Notes: generated from the letters alone by a model not told the origin. Numbered from the stretch's first letter, positions 48,101-58,325 are shown. The stretch is DNA of 64,000 nt from Rhinopomastus cyanomelas (GCA_013400115.1 VXBP01004404.1:291250-355249); one strand, 5' to 3'. Translations and numbers: made by a program.

Positions 48101-51073
48101 CCCGTCTCGGGGACGAGCACTGGCTGCCATCGGTCAAAGCCGCCAGGGCCCGGCTGAATTCGTTAGGCGTCAGCTCGTTTTGCATAGGGAGATAGAGGCT
48201 TTGTCCTCACTGCTGGAGGAGATGGGTGCAGCCACCGCCTGGCTGCCTGGAGCTCCTCCAGAGCCAGTTGGGAAGCAACCTGAGCTCTCCCCCAGGGGAC
48301 AACACTCTCGTGAGAAACCCTGCTGCAGACTCCAGGCTGGCGAGTTCTGGGGAGCTCTGGTGCTCCAGAGACCTGGACCCAGCTTGCTCCGGCCCCTCGC
48401 CCTGCTAGCCCCTGGCATCGCCCCTGCAGCTCACTGCTGAGAGCACCAAAGCCCCCTCAGCGGGGACCTTGCAGCGTGAACGATGGCTGCAGGGGAGCCT
48501 GGCTGCAGCGACTGGAGCAGGCTGGGCTCAGGGCACAGGAGGCACCAGGCTGGATGGCCTAGAGCAAGTATCGCTTGGACATCGCAGAGCAGGGGGACCA
48601 CGGCCTCGCGAAGGCTGGGCACCTCTGCGCAGACTCCCTCACGCTCCTAATCTACCTGGGGGGGCTGAAGCTGCCGTGCATAGACTCTGCCCAGAGGCAG
48701 AAAAGGGGTGGCCTCCCCACAGCCGGGGGGCCAAGGGGCGGGGGTTGCAGGAGGCAGTGCCAGGGCAGGAGAGGGCACTCGGGGAGGGAGAACCTGGCTT
48801 TGCAGGAGCTGCAGTCAGAACCAGCTGAACTGAAACGAAGGGAAGGGGCAGAGGGGCGAGCGGCTGCCCTTAGCCAGGCTCCCTCGGGCAGCGCGAGGGA
48901 AGGGGTGGCCTCACCCAGCCCCTCCACCCCCAGGTGGGTGGAACAAGCCCAGGAGAGGCTTTTGCTGCCTTCCAGCTCCAGAAGTCCTCTGGCTGCCCTG
49001 CAGTGGAAATGGCTCCTTTGACTACGACTACTTCTACCACAAGTCCTCCCTCCCCTACCCCAAACTCCAGCAGCAGAAGCCCACGCACCCCTCCAAGAGA
49101 GGTCCTCACACCCCTCCGAGACGCCCTCGCACCTCCTAGGTTTTGTGGAAGTCCCAGGACCCCCGGTTCCCCCGCTGCCGCCTCCACATTTTCAAGCTAA
49201 ACTAAAATGTTCATACACAAACAACAAAACAATTCTCATAACAGCAACAAACCAAACTTTGGCTCGGGGAAAAAAAACTGAATCCGTTAAAAACCAACAA
49301 TAAAACCAGAGAGAGGAGAAAAAAAAAACCCCAGGGGAAAAAAAAAGGTGGCCAACAGGCTGGCAGTTTGGTGGCCCCTTTCATCGAGCTGTTCCTCCAG
49401 AGAAATAAATAGCTTCGGGGTTTCTAGCTTAACTAATGGCTTCCCCACATCTGAGGTTCCTTTCTGCTGAGCACGGAGAGGCTGCCTGCACCCCCGGGGA
49501 AGGGCTAACGCACGTGGCCCGGGCCAGGACACCTCCCCGGGAGCTCTGCTCGTTGCCGTCGCTTAGTGTTAAAATGCTGGGGGTTTCCTACTCTGGGATC
49601 AGCGGCGGGTGGAGGAGCAGGTGGGTGACAGGAGCTGGAGAAGCTCCAGTGACAAACCCACCCCGAGGAGCCCTTCTGGGGCGCAGTCAGCTCACCCCAG
49701 CACAAGGCAGAGCCGAGTCAGCCTTAAAAACACCCTTCTACATATCTCCACCCTGCGGTTAGAGACCCTGCCTTGGACACTGGGGATACTGGGAGCACTC
49801 CAGGAGCCAGCAGCTGAGCAGAGAGGGCCGCATCGTGCAGCTGGTCTGAAGACACTGACACAGCGGGATCACTGCCTGCGACAGCAGAAGGGAGAAGGTC
49901 GCGAGAGGCACAAAGTTCTCCCCGAAACAGTCCCTCTGCTTCCGAACCGTCTAACGTGCCGTGTCGCCACGGACTGGGCAGCCCAGGTGCACAACTTGCT
50001 GTGAGAGGCAGGCAAACGCACGCAGGGGCTCCAGGGCCACCGTGTAAGGGGCCGCCACAGCCCGCGGCGGAAGCTCCATCCTTGCACAAACTGCTTCTGC
50101 CTCCCCCTGAACTCTGGGCAGAGCAAAACCGCCCCAGGATCACATCTGGACTCCGAGAGACCCTCTTCCCCCGCACAGCTCGCCCCCCACGAGCTTGCCC
50201 TCAAGCAGCTCACACGCGGCTTGTTCGCCCTGGCAGCGGGTCGCTCGGCAGCTCAGGATGAACAGGAGGCGCCGGGTGGGGAGGGACCGCGAGGGAGAAG
50301 GACCTCGGGAACGAGGAGGTACAACTAGGATCATCACAGCAACGGGCAGCGACCGGCCAGAGCGTGGCGGGGAAAGGTGGCCCTCACCGCTTCCAAAGTC
50401 CTGGCCCCTCCGCGGCGAATCACAGCCAAAGTCTTTGGGCAGGTCGAGGAAATCTTCGCTCGCCGAAGCCGCCCCGACCCCGGGCGAGCGGGACGGTGAC
50501 GAGACTGAGGAGAGTCTCTGCGTTCCCCCCGCTTCCGCACGTCGACGGCTCCTCCCCGCCCGGCGTCCAGGACCCCGGCCGCAGCCGGAGAGCGTTTCCT
50601 TCTGCGGGTGGAGGCTTCCTCCTCACGTCCCTCCCGTCGCACCGAGCGCCGGAGCCAGGGGAGCCACCGCAGGGCGTCGTTCCGTGACGGGCAGGGCGAG
50701 CTATGCACCAACATACAGACACGGAAATGCACTCTTGTTTTACCACAGCTTTAAAAACAAAAAGGAAAACAAACCCCCCAAAAAAACCAAAAACAACAAC
50801 AACAAAAAAACTCCCCAAAAATCCAAAAAACAATCAAAAAAAAAGAAGCACAATCTTTGGAACAAAAGAATTAAAGGCAGAAATTGAAAGGAAAACAAAA
50901 ATACATATTCAAAGAACATAGTGAGGTATAAAAAAGTATTTTCTCTTTTGTTTCTTTTTTTCTGGTTTTTTTCCTCCTCGTCTTGCTATAGAGTTCCTCT
51001 ACTAGTAAATATTGCAATAGCCAGGCCTCATGAACTGGGGGGGCTGTCCCACTCGCAGGGGGCTCACGTCACT
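45112..51073 (-). other. RBFOX2: RBFOX2 3'UTR (about 6 kb)
   Basis: Single-copy and entirely free of CR1, unlike flanking DNA. The only canonical AATAAA I find downstream of the stop on this strand is at 45,130-45,135, which sets the 3' end near 45,112. RBFOX2 has a multi-kilobase 3'UTR in other vertebrates. It contains long U-rich stretches in the mRNA sense (50,755-50,850; 49,200-49,350; 45,780-45,860). ORFs in this block (for example 50,195-50,887 plus, 45,923-46,462 minus) are chance. Confidence 0.75.
45130..45135 (-). terminator. RBFOX2: RBFOX2 polyadenylation signal AATAAA
   Basis: Reverse complement TTTATT within tctcttttatttaaaaacagtgc. The sequence around it is AT-rich, and CR1 DNA resumes immediately beyond. 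Confidence 0.75.
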
Positions 51074-51118
51074 TCAGTAGGGGGCAAATCGGCTGTAGCC
51101 ACCTCGGTATAAACTCGC
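51074..51118 (-). CDS. RBFOX2: RBFOX2 terminal coding segment and stop
   Basis: The acceptor is CGTTTCATCCCCGCAG|GCG. It encodes ASLYRGGYSRFAPY followed by TGA at 51,074-51,076, the conserved RBFOX C-terminus with the Pro-Tyr ending needed for nuclear import. The exon continues into the 3'UTR. In the skipped-exon frame the coding region ends slightly later, at a TGA at 51,064-51,066. Confidence 0.98.
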   Translation of the reverse strand, partial: ASLYRGGYSRFAPY

Positions 51119-51196
51119 CTGCGGGGATGAAACGAGAGAAGAGGAGGTGGTTAGGAGGAGGGGGGGAAGAAACGCCGTGCGACGGGGTCTAGGGGA

Positions 51197-51340
51197 TCCT
51201 GCTGGATGAGGGGCAACGGGTGTCAGCTGGAACACAGGAGGTTCCACATCAATATGAGAAGGAACTTCTTCCCAGTGAGGGTGATGGAGCACTGGAAGGG
51301 GCTGCTCAGGGGGGTTGTGGAGTCTTCTTCTCTGGGCACA
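51197..51340 (+). mobile_element. CR1 fragment lacking its tail
   Basis: Common-subfamily sequence GGGCAACGGGTGTCAGCTGG...GTTGTGGAGTCTTCTTCTCTGG, then stops abruptly. Confidence 0.88.
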
Positions 51341-51515
51341 CAGCTGGCTTCTTGTCAGTTAGAACCCCCAGGTCCCTCTCCGCCAGACACCTCTCCAGCC
51401 AACCCTCCCCAAGCCTTGCAGAGGGCTGTTGTGGCCCAAGTGGAGGACCTGGAACTTGGCCTTATTAACACTGGCCCATCACCCCAATGTTCTGCTGATT
51501 CACCAACAACGTTCT
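51341..51515 (-). mobile_element. Old CR1 internal fragment
   Basis: Minus-oriented block with gttgtggcccaagtggaggacctggaacttggccttatt, typical of the internal region of old avian CR1 elements. No tail. Confidence 0.65.
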
Positions 51516-51768
51516 GTCTCCTTGAGTTCCTCTCCAGAAGAACTTCTATCACCCCTTCTATCACCCCCCTTGCACTGGGCGATGCACAAGACAGAGCTAC
51601 AGCTGGTCTTCCACGCCCTGGCTCCGTCCCTACGCATGCAGAACCGTGCTGCGGCTGACGCCCTCCTCCCTCAGCAGTGAGGTCTTCCTGGGTGGCTTCA
51701 CCTGCCGACACCCAGCCGGCTCCCCGTGCTGGAGCTGAGACACAGCGAAGAGACAAAACCCCACTTAC

Positions 51769-51841
51769 CACAGCGCCGACTCCGTAGCTGGCGGCAGGGG
51801 CGAGGGCATGGTAAGGATCTGCTGTGTACACCCTGCCGTAA
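51769..51841 (-). CDS. RBFOX2: RBFOX2 73-nt exon
   Basis: Acceptor CCCCGTCTCTGCAG|TTACGG, donor GCTGTG|GTAAGT. It encodes YGRVYTADPYHALAPAASYG then VGAV, diagnostic of RBFOX2. The first base completes the Gly/Tyr junction codon from the 89-nt exon; it ends in phase 0. Confidence 0.97.
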
Positions 51842-52223
51842 CTGCAGAGACGGGGGGAAAACAGAGAGAGGAGAAAAGGAGTCACTCTGGGGGGGCAGCG
51901 AAGCAGCTGTCTGACCACAGGCAACGGCGGCCGCAAGCCCTCCTGCACACACACATGCCCTCATGCACGTGGGCAGCCCCGCTCCGCAGAGCTCCGCCAG
52001 GCAGGCTGCTGTACGTCCAGGGAACAGGCGAGCCCGACCTGAAAGGAAGGGGCCAGCCCCTCTGGAACGCCGGCCAGGGCGTCCTCCAGCCTCGCGCGGT
52101 GCGACTTGTGAGGGGAGCGAGCGCTATGGGACCAGTGAGGGCTGCTCCATGGGAGGCAGCCAGGGGGCTCTGCAGAATGAGAATGAACTGGAATGGTCTG
52201 GGACTGTGCTGGAGATGGCAAGT

Positions 52224-52254
52224 CATCAGCATCATCACCATCATCATCATCATG
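52224..52254. repeat. (CAT)n microsatellite
   Basis: CATCAGCATCATCACCATCATCATCATCAT at the tail side of the minus CR1. Confidence 0.88.
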
Positions 52255-52620
52255 GCTGGAAAGGACCTCCAGGGTCATCAAGTCCAACCTTCTCTCCTAG
52301 TATCTAGTGCTAAACCATCTCCCTAAGCGCCGTGTCCACTTGTTCCTTAAACACCTCCAGGGATGGTGACACCACCACCTCCCTGGGCAATCCATTCCAG
52401 CACCTAACCACCCCCTCAGTAAAGAATTTCCTTCTAACATCCAATCTAAACCTCCCCTGATGCAACTTGAGGCCATTTCCCCTCGTCCTGTCATCACTAA
52501 TATGAGAGAAGAGCCCAACACCAGCCTTGCGTTGTAGCCTCCTTGTAAGTAGTTGTAGAGGGCAATAAAGTCTCCTCTCAGTCTTCTCTTCTCCAGACTA
52601 AAAGTCTCAAGGCGAGTGCT
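52252..52620 (-). mobile_element. CR1 LINE 3' fragment in RBFOX2 intron
   Basis: Minus orientation (sense with RBFOX2): GGCTGGAAAGGACCTCCAGGGTCATCAAGTCC through ctcctctcagtcttctcttctcc. Same subfamily as the plus copy at 53,330 and nearly the same length. Confidence 0.9.
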
Positions 52621-52621
52621 C

Positions 52622-52642
52622 TGATGATGATGATGATGATGG
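52622..52642. repeat. (GAT)n microsatellite
   Basis: TGATGATGATGATGATGATGG at the 5'-truncated end of the CR1; complementary to the (CAT)n on the other side. Confidence 0.88.
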
Positions 52643-52838
52643 CGACCTTCGGTGCCTACGCACAGCCGCACGCTGCAGCCTCCTTGTTTTCACTTTGGGG
52701 ACACGGAGAGAAACGCGCCCGGGGACGAAACAGAGCACAGAGCAAGGAGCTGGCACGGCACGGCACGGCTTTGGACTGGGAGGCTGTGAGCACAAGGGCA
52801 GGGAAGGGGCAGAGGAACGGGGAGGGAAGCAGAAGCGC

Positions 52839-52899
52839 CGTGATGGAGCAACGCTCCGTGATGATGGAGCAACGCTCCGTGATGATGGAGCAACGCTCC
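52839..52899. repeat. Triple 21-bp repeat of hairpin units
   Basis: Three tandem copies of CCGTGATGATGGAGCAACGCT (the first copy lacks one GAT). Each contains GGAGC-AAC-GCTCC, a 5-bp-stem, 3-nt-loop hairpin (52,845, 52,866, 52,887). It lies 55 nt downstream of the 89-nt exon in the RBFOX2 pre-mRNA. Confidence 0.85.
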
Positions 52900-52953
52900 T
52901 CGGCTCCCTGCGCGCAGCCAGGCAGCCCCCGCGGACACCTGCCCCCTACATAC

Positions 52954-53042
52954 CCATCGCTGTAAGCGGCTGCAGCGGCTGCAGCGGCTGTGGCTGCTGT
53001 TGCAGTAGCAGGCTGTGCATATCTGTAGGCTGCGTATCCACC
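52954..53042 (-). CDS. RBFOX2: RBFOX2 89-nt exon (Ala-rich C-terminal segment)
   Basis: Acceptor TTCTCTCCTGCAG|GGT, donor AGCGATGG|GTATGT. In the standard frame it encodes GGYAAYRYAQPATATAAT, an eight-alanine run, then YSDG, with the last codon split after two bases. Part of the Tyr/Ala-rich domain that drives RBFOX assembly with other splicing factors. The +1 frame is also fully open (VDTQPTDMHSLLLQQQ...), relevant when both upstream alternative exons are skipped. Confidence 0.97.
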
Positions 53043-53329
53043 CTGCAGGAGAGAAGAGAACTGGCTTTACAGATACCTGCCCACCCACGCAGAGCACCAA
53101 CAGCCACGAGTCTCAAAGTCACACACATCACGAGGAGGGGAAGGGTTCAGACTGCATCAGCTCCCATGTCACGGCTACCAAAAGCATCGCTCGGCAACTC
53201 GGGCGTGTTCCTCTTCTCAGGAGGACCTGGGAGACACCTCCATTGCCCTGCTTGGAAATGAAAGCTGTCGTGGAGGACCTCAAGTCCTGCATGTGATGTG
53301 GTTCTCATGTCCTCCTTGCTCTGTGCAAG

Positions 53330-53705
53330 AGGCTGAGGGAACTGGGGTTATTGAGTCTAGAGAAGAGGAGGCTGATTGGAGACCTCATTGCTCTCTACAG
53401 CTGCCTCAAAGGAGGTTGCAGCAAGGCTGGTGCTGGTCTCCCTAACTACCAGTGATAGGATGAGAGGAAATGGCCTCAAGTTGCATCAGGGGAGGCTTTA
53501 GATTGGACCTTAGGAAGAAGTTCTTTGCTGAGAGAGTGGTTGGACACTGGACCAGGCTGCCCAGGGAGGTGGTGGAGTCCCTGTCCCTGGAGGTGTTTTT
53601 GAAAACCAAGCAGCCAGAGCACTTGAGGCCATGGTGTAGGGGTTAGGGAGATGCTGGGATGAGGGCTGGACTTGATGATCCCTTCCAGCCATGATGACTC
53701 TATGC
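53330..53705 (+). mobile_element. CR1 LINE 3' fragment in RBFOX2 intron
   Basis: Plus orientation (antisense to RBFOX2): gaggctgagggaactggggttattgag ... ttccagccatgatgactctatg. Forms an inverted pair with 52,252-52,620 around the 89-nt exon. Confidence 0.9.
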
Positions 53706-54021
53706 CAGGGAAAACAGAGGAGGGCCCTTTCTGTCAAGTGTGTGTTTCAGAAAGGGGACCATTAGGAGAAATAGCTCAGCTGGCTTTTCCCCCTCTCTAC
53801 CTCTTTTCTTAAGCCTGGGAGACCCCAAAGGCCTAGAATTTCATCTGGGCCAGACTCACAGAAGCTTCAATAGCAGAGAAGCCAAAAAGCAGTTCAGAAA
53901 AGCTGCTCAGAGAAGATGGTGCCATTAATCTAAAGGGTGTCCACAGGCAAACTGACACTGACACCAACCTCAGACTATCCTCCCTTCCCTACATGAAAGA
54001 GGGTTGAGGGACAATTACACC

Positions 54022-54080
54022 AGAATCACAGAACATCAGGGACTGGAAGGGACCTGGAAAGGTCATCTAGTCCAATCAGT
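54022..54080 (-). mobile_element. CR1 tail-only fragment
   Basis: CAGAATCACAGAACATCAGGGACTGG...GTCATCTAGTCCAATC; 60 bp. Confidence 0.85.
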
Positions 54081-54131
54081 GTTGCTGCTGTGCTTCTGCC
54101 CACAGCACACACCTGCAGTAAAGGTCTCTTC

Positions 54132-54232
54132 CATAGAATCATCAGGGATTGGAAGGGACCTCAAAAGACCATCCAGTCCAACCCCCTGCCAGAGCAGGAC
54201 CACCTAGACCAAGTTGCACAGGAACACATCAA
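54132..54232 (-). mobile_element. CR1 tail-only fragment
   Basis: CATAGAATCATCAGGGATTGG ... CCAAGTTGCACAGGAACAC; 100 bp. Confidence 0.88.
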
Positions 54233-54437
54233 AACATTCCTGGGGACCCTGCTTGGAAAGACAGGGAATTAGAGCCTCTTCAGTCTTCTAGTGAACAGAG
54301 CAACACAACCACCACCTCTGAAACATCATCTCCTTGCCTGACAGAGATGTGTTATGGTTTTGCTCCTTTTACTCTCCTTTATCTCTTTCTATCCTGCATT
54401 TTGGACTGATGGGTTTTGGGGAAGTTTATCTTGGTCA

Positions 54438-54912
54438 AGAAGGACACAGAGCTGCTGGAGAGAGTCCAGCGCAGAGCCACAAGGATGATGAAGGGAGTGG
54501 AGCATCTCCATGATGAGGAAAGGCTGAGGGAGCTGGGGCTCTTCAGCTTGGAAAAAAGGAGACTGAGGGGTGACCTCATTCATGTTGGTAAATATGGGAA
54601 GGGTGGACGTCAGGAGGATGGAGCCAGGCTCTGCTCAGGGGCACCGAATGATAGGACATGGGGCAGTGGGTGTGAGCTGGAACATAAGAGGTTCCAGATC
54701 ACTATGACAAGGAACTTCTTCCCAGGGAGGGTGACAGAGCCCTGGCAGGGGCTGCCCAGGGAGGTTATGGAGTCTCCTTCACTGGAGATGTTTAAAACCC
54801 TCCTGGATGTGTTCCTGTGTGACTTGGTCTAGGTGATCCTGCTGTGGCAGGGGGGTTGGACTGGATGATCTTTTGTGGTCCCTTCCAATCCCTAATGATT
54901 CTGTGATTCTAG
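54438..54912 (+). mobile_element. CR1 LINE 3' fragment with open ORF2 end
   Basis: Plus. The ORF2 C-terminus is open for 138 codons (54,416-54,832), containing RLRELGLFSLEKRRLRGDLI and a normal ORF2 ending. Tail TAATGATTCTGTGATTCT. One of the youngest copies here. Confidence 0.93.
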
Positions 54913-55061
54913 TTACTAAAGACCAACACAAAACGAGACCTCTGAAACATCATGTCCCTGCCTGACAGAGATGCTGCTTTTTTAACCTCCTTTACCTGCT
55001 TCTACCCTTCTTTTTGGACCGATGGGTTTTGGGGAGTTCACCTGGGTGTGGGCACAACCAC

Positions 55062-55149
55062 CCTGCTCTGGCAGGGGGACTGGACTGGATGATCTTGGTC
55101 TAGGTGATCTTTCAAGGTCACTTCCAATGGCCAAAGTGCTGTGATTCCA
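55062..55149 (+). mobile_element. CR1 tail-only fragment with internal rearrangement
   Basis: CTCTGGCAGGGGGACTGGACTGGATGATC, then a misplaced TTGGTCTAGGTGATC before CTTTCAAGGTCACTTCC; ends CTGTGATTCC. Confidence 0.8.
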
Positions 55150-55619
55150 CCCACCTCAAAACCTGACAGAGGCAAGAGGAACGAAGTGAAGTCCTGATCC
55201 AAACGAAACCTCACCCAGATCAAGACAGAGCCTCATCCCAATGTCCCTGTGGTGGTGTCTCATGTCTACAAGCTCCCCGAGCTCCCAGTGGGGTCTGTCA
55301 CCTGGGCACTGTGCACGAGGCACTTCTGCCCGGCACCACCCTCTGCGGTGAAGCCGACTCCGGTGCGTAGCCCGCTCTGCCCCGCACTTGCCAGCCACGT
55401 TTGAGATCAGAGGCCATTCCCAACGTGCCTGCCACACGCTCTGGACATGAGAGCAAGATGCAGTTTGAAACCAAAAAGGGGTCATCACGGAATTTCTCTT
55501 GGAACCCATGTCTCTCTCAAAGGAAAAGGAAACCAAACCAAACCAAGAACCAAAACAAAACAAGAAAAGAAGAAGAGAAGAAAAGAAAAGAAGGGCTGGA
55601 GTCGGGTCGGGGAGCAGGG

Positions 55620-56260
55620 AAGGAGGGGGAACGGCATCACATTTATTAATTGAAATTAAAAAAACTAAGCATGCTGACATCTGGAGCTAGAACAACCAGC
55701 AAAGTCACCACGTTCAGACTCATATTGGCTAGTTCTATCCATCCCAGCATTCTCTTGGGACAGCAGCTCGCCCTAGGCTCTACCACAAGCTCAGTGAAGT
55801 CACAGCCTCAAGTACTAGAGCGTGCAGCCACAACAACCTGCTGTTACGGCAACAGTCACCACTGGAGTTAACATTCCAGCCTCAACAGCCGCCCGCCCCA
55901 GAACGCCGCCCGCCCCAGCCCTGTCCCACACCACAAGGTTAATAATTATAACAAGCAAGAACCCATCTGTTATATCAGAGAAGGGAACAGAGACTCCACT
56001 GAGAGATTTAGAGCGGGGTGTTAACATGTCTTCAGCCGACTGCACAACGAACGGAAACAAAAAACAAAACAAAAATCAAACACAGGAGAAGTAATTCGCT
56101 GGAGAAATGAAGTTAAGGAACAGCTGACATGTGTATCTGCTTTTTTCAACCATGCACTGATGCAAAATCGAAGCTACTGTTAATTCAACAAAAATGAAAA
56201 AAAAAGAGAAAAATAATAAGAATAATAAAAAAAGAAAAATAATCAAAAAAAGGAAAAGGT
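55620..56260 (-). promoter_or_regulatory. RBFOX2: AT-rich intronic block with GCATG motifs
   Basis: CR1-free, AT-rich single-copy sequence 2-2.7 kb downstream of M43, with GCATG (55,670) and TGCATG (56,151) in the transcript sense. Candidate conserved intronic splicing element; function not shown. Confidence 0.3.
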
Positions 56261-57333
56261 CAGGGGGAAGGGGGTACCCACGGGCGGCCAGACCAGCGGC
56301 GGTCCGCGGGCGCTACCTGTGCGTGCTTCACAGGAAACCAAAAATGGGGAGTAGGGTGGCCATGGCACGTTCCTGTCGGAGGAGCAATGAGTGCGGGCAG
56401 CTGCGGGGGGATTTCTGACCCGGGGAGGCACCTAAGTGCGACCAGCAGGTCCAGACACAGCACAGCGGTGTCGGGGGGAGGGCAGGGAAGCTGTGGCTGT
56501 CGCTGGTTATTCCCTAAGTGCTTTCACCAAGCTCTGGGAGCGGTGCGGAGCAGAAGAGGCAGCTGTCTGGTTGCCTTAGCCAGGTGATGCTCCTGTTCTC
56601 CACAAGCCAGGAGCCCACCTACAGCTTCCACCAGTGCATCTGCTCAGCTCATCCAAGGCACCGGCTGCTTTCTCCTGCCACTCCTGCTCACACACAGTGT
56701 GCAGCTGGCAGGCAGAGCTCAAACACAACCTCAGCTGCACAGTCCTACCACCCCTCGTGGCCTCTGATGCCACTCGTGCTGCAGTAAGTACAAACCACTA
56801 CAGAGCAGAGCATCTTCAAACGTGGACAGTCACGTTTCCCAGTGATATGAATACGTCTACTACTGACGCTAATAATAACACTAGCCCTGCTAGCCGCTCC
56901 ACACTCCTCCAGTGCCGCAGCCACGCTGCCACAAAGGCCACCGGTGAGTGGCACGAGTCCCTCCTGAACCCAGGAAAGCCACGCAAACTCCCCCTCCAGC
57001 TGCTTCAGTGATTCCACAGGGGCAGGCTGATCCACCCACGTGTTTAGAACCTTTAGCTTCATCTCCAAAGGAGTGAGCGTGGCTGAGCTCCTTGTGAGGA
57101 TGTTAAAGTCAGAAACACTGTCTATGGAAGGGCCAGTTGAAGCATCACCTCGTCGAGGAAACAGGGGAACTAAGGGAAAGGCATTTTTACTGGGCAGTGA
57201 GGAACAACCAAAAGGACTGTCCAAGGTCTTTTGGATTGTGTGGGCATGTGAGAGAGGCAAAAGGAGCCCTAAATGCTGCTCATCTAACCCTGCCAGGGCT
57301 GCTGGGGGGCTGTGCTAAACCTCTTTGCCCCAT

Positions 57334-57394
57334 GTGGGACTGGACTAGATGATCTTTCGAGGTCCCTTCCAATCCCTCATGATTCTATGATCTC
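57334..57394 (+). mobile_element. CR1 tail-only fragment
   Basis: GACTGGACTAGATGATCTTTCG...CATGATTCTATGATC; 60 bp. Confidence 0.88.
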
Positions 57395-57484
57395 AACTGT
57401 CAAGCAACCGCACTTGCTCATGTGCTGACAGAGTGGCCAAAGTTAAAAGGACTCTTCTGGTGTCATCACCCTCAGCTCATCCAT

Positions 57485-57543
57485 TGTCACTGGACTAGAT
57501 GATCTTTCCAGGTCCCTTCCAATCCCTCATGATTCTATGATAC
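57485..57543 (+). mobile_element. CR1 tail-only fragment
   Basis: TCACTGGACTAGATGATCTTTCC...CATGATTCTATGATAC; 58 bp, nearly identical to the copy 150 bp away. Confidence 0.88.
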
Positions 57544-57624
57544 TACAGTTCAAAGCCAGTCCATCTTCTCTTCCATTCTTCAGGTCCACATTAGGTGGTC
57601 AATCCAATGAGACCATGAGGAAAT

Positions 57625-57716
57625 CTTGGTCTAGGGGATCCTGCTGGGGCAGGGGGATTGGACTAGATGATCTTTCGAGGTCCTTTCTAATCCCTGATGG
57701 TTCTATGATTCTATGA
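57625..57716 (+). mobile_element. CR1 tail-only fragment
   Basis: CTTGGTCTAGGGGATCCTGC...GGTTCTATGATTCTATGA; 92 bp. Confidence 0.9.
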
Positions 57717-58253
57717 AATCCAACCCAACAGCTTGCTGTGTCAGGGCCTCAGCAGAGTGCGCTGGCCCTCCTCGCCCCACAGAGTCACTAAGACACGGGC
57801 ACCCCCATACCCGTGGTGTATGGGAATGTCCGTGTTAACTCGTGGGACCAGCCACCAGTGTTTGGCCACCGGCCAGCTTCAGGCCGCGAGCCCACTGTAG
57901 GCTCTTCTGACGCATCTCAAGCCTGTCTTCTCCAACCCCAAACCGCCCTGCCCCGGGGGTTAAGAAGCAGAAAGGGCCAGAACCGTTCCGGCGTCCCTGC
58001 CTTAGGAGGGCGGCACACGTGCACCAGGGATGAGCATGAATGAATTAAAAGAGGTGACAGGACACCGGGGTGTCCACCGCAGCGGGTGCTTCTACATGGT
58101 GATGGGACAAGCATGACCTCGTTAACCCTGCCGTTGGATCCACCCTCTGGCATCGTTTTGGACCGCCCCGCGAGGGCAGGGGCCGGGCTCCCGCGGGAGC
58201 CTGCGCTGCTCTAAGAAAGCCTCTGTTCCCATCTCTAACGTGGTGCTGGAATG

Positions 58254-58259
58254 GTTAGT
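58254..58259 (-). promoter_or_regulatory. RBFOX2: ACTAAC (QKI-type) motif downstream of M43
   Basis: Transcript strand ...TTCTACTAACCATTCC..., 67-72 nt past the M43 exon end. ACUAAY is the Quaking (QKI) binding core, and downstream sites are associated with exon inclusion in muscle. Confidence 0.5.
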
Positions 58260-58325
58260 AGAATTCAGTTTTTTCCACTGCAATCCACAATCTGATCGGT
58301 CGGCAGGTCACACTGGCGCTCCTAC

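Larger units (their letters stand above)
51119..51768 (-). other. RBFOX2: RBFOX2 last intron, with CR1
   Basis: 650 nt, phase 0. Contains a plus CR1 piece lacking its tail (51,197-51,340) joined directly to an opposite-orientation old CR1 segment (51,341-51,515), so nearly half the intron is CR1. Confidence 0.9.
51842..52953 (-). other. RBFOX2: RBFOX2 intron between the 89-nt and 73-nt exons
   Basis: 1.1 kb, phase 2. Contains a minus-oriented CR1 (52,252-52,620) bordered by trinucleotide repeats, and the hairpin triple repeat next to the 89-nt exon donor. Confidence 0.9.
53043..58325 (-). other. RBFOX2: RBFOX2 intron between M43 and the 89-nt exon
   Basis: 5.3 kb, phase 0. About nine CR1 pieces, mostly antisense. 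A CR1-free AT-rich block at 55.6-56.26 kb carries GCATG (55,670-55,674) and TGCATG (56,151-56,156) on the transcript strand. Confidence 0.9.

Noticed and set aside
50195..50887. 230-codon plus ORF
   Set aside because: Antisense to the RBFOX2 3'UTR; ends in a lysine/asparagine-rich stretch from an A-rich tract, a low-complexity artefact.
46000..51000. CRISPR-like or other prokaryotic features
   Set aside because: Repeats in the window are CR1 or microsatellites; the sequence is vertebrate.
54416..54832. 138-codon ORF as a host gene or RBFOX2 exon
   Set aside because: Opposite strand to RBFOX2 and clearly CR1 ORF2.
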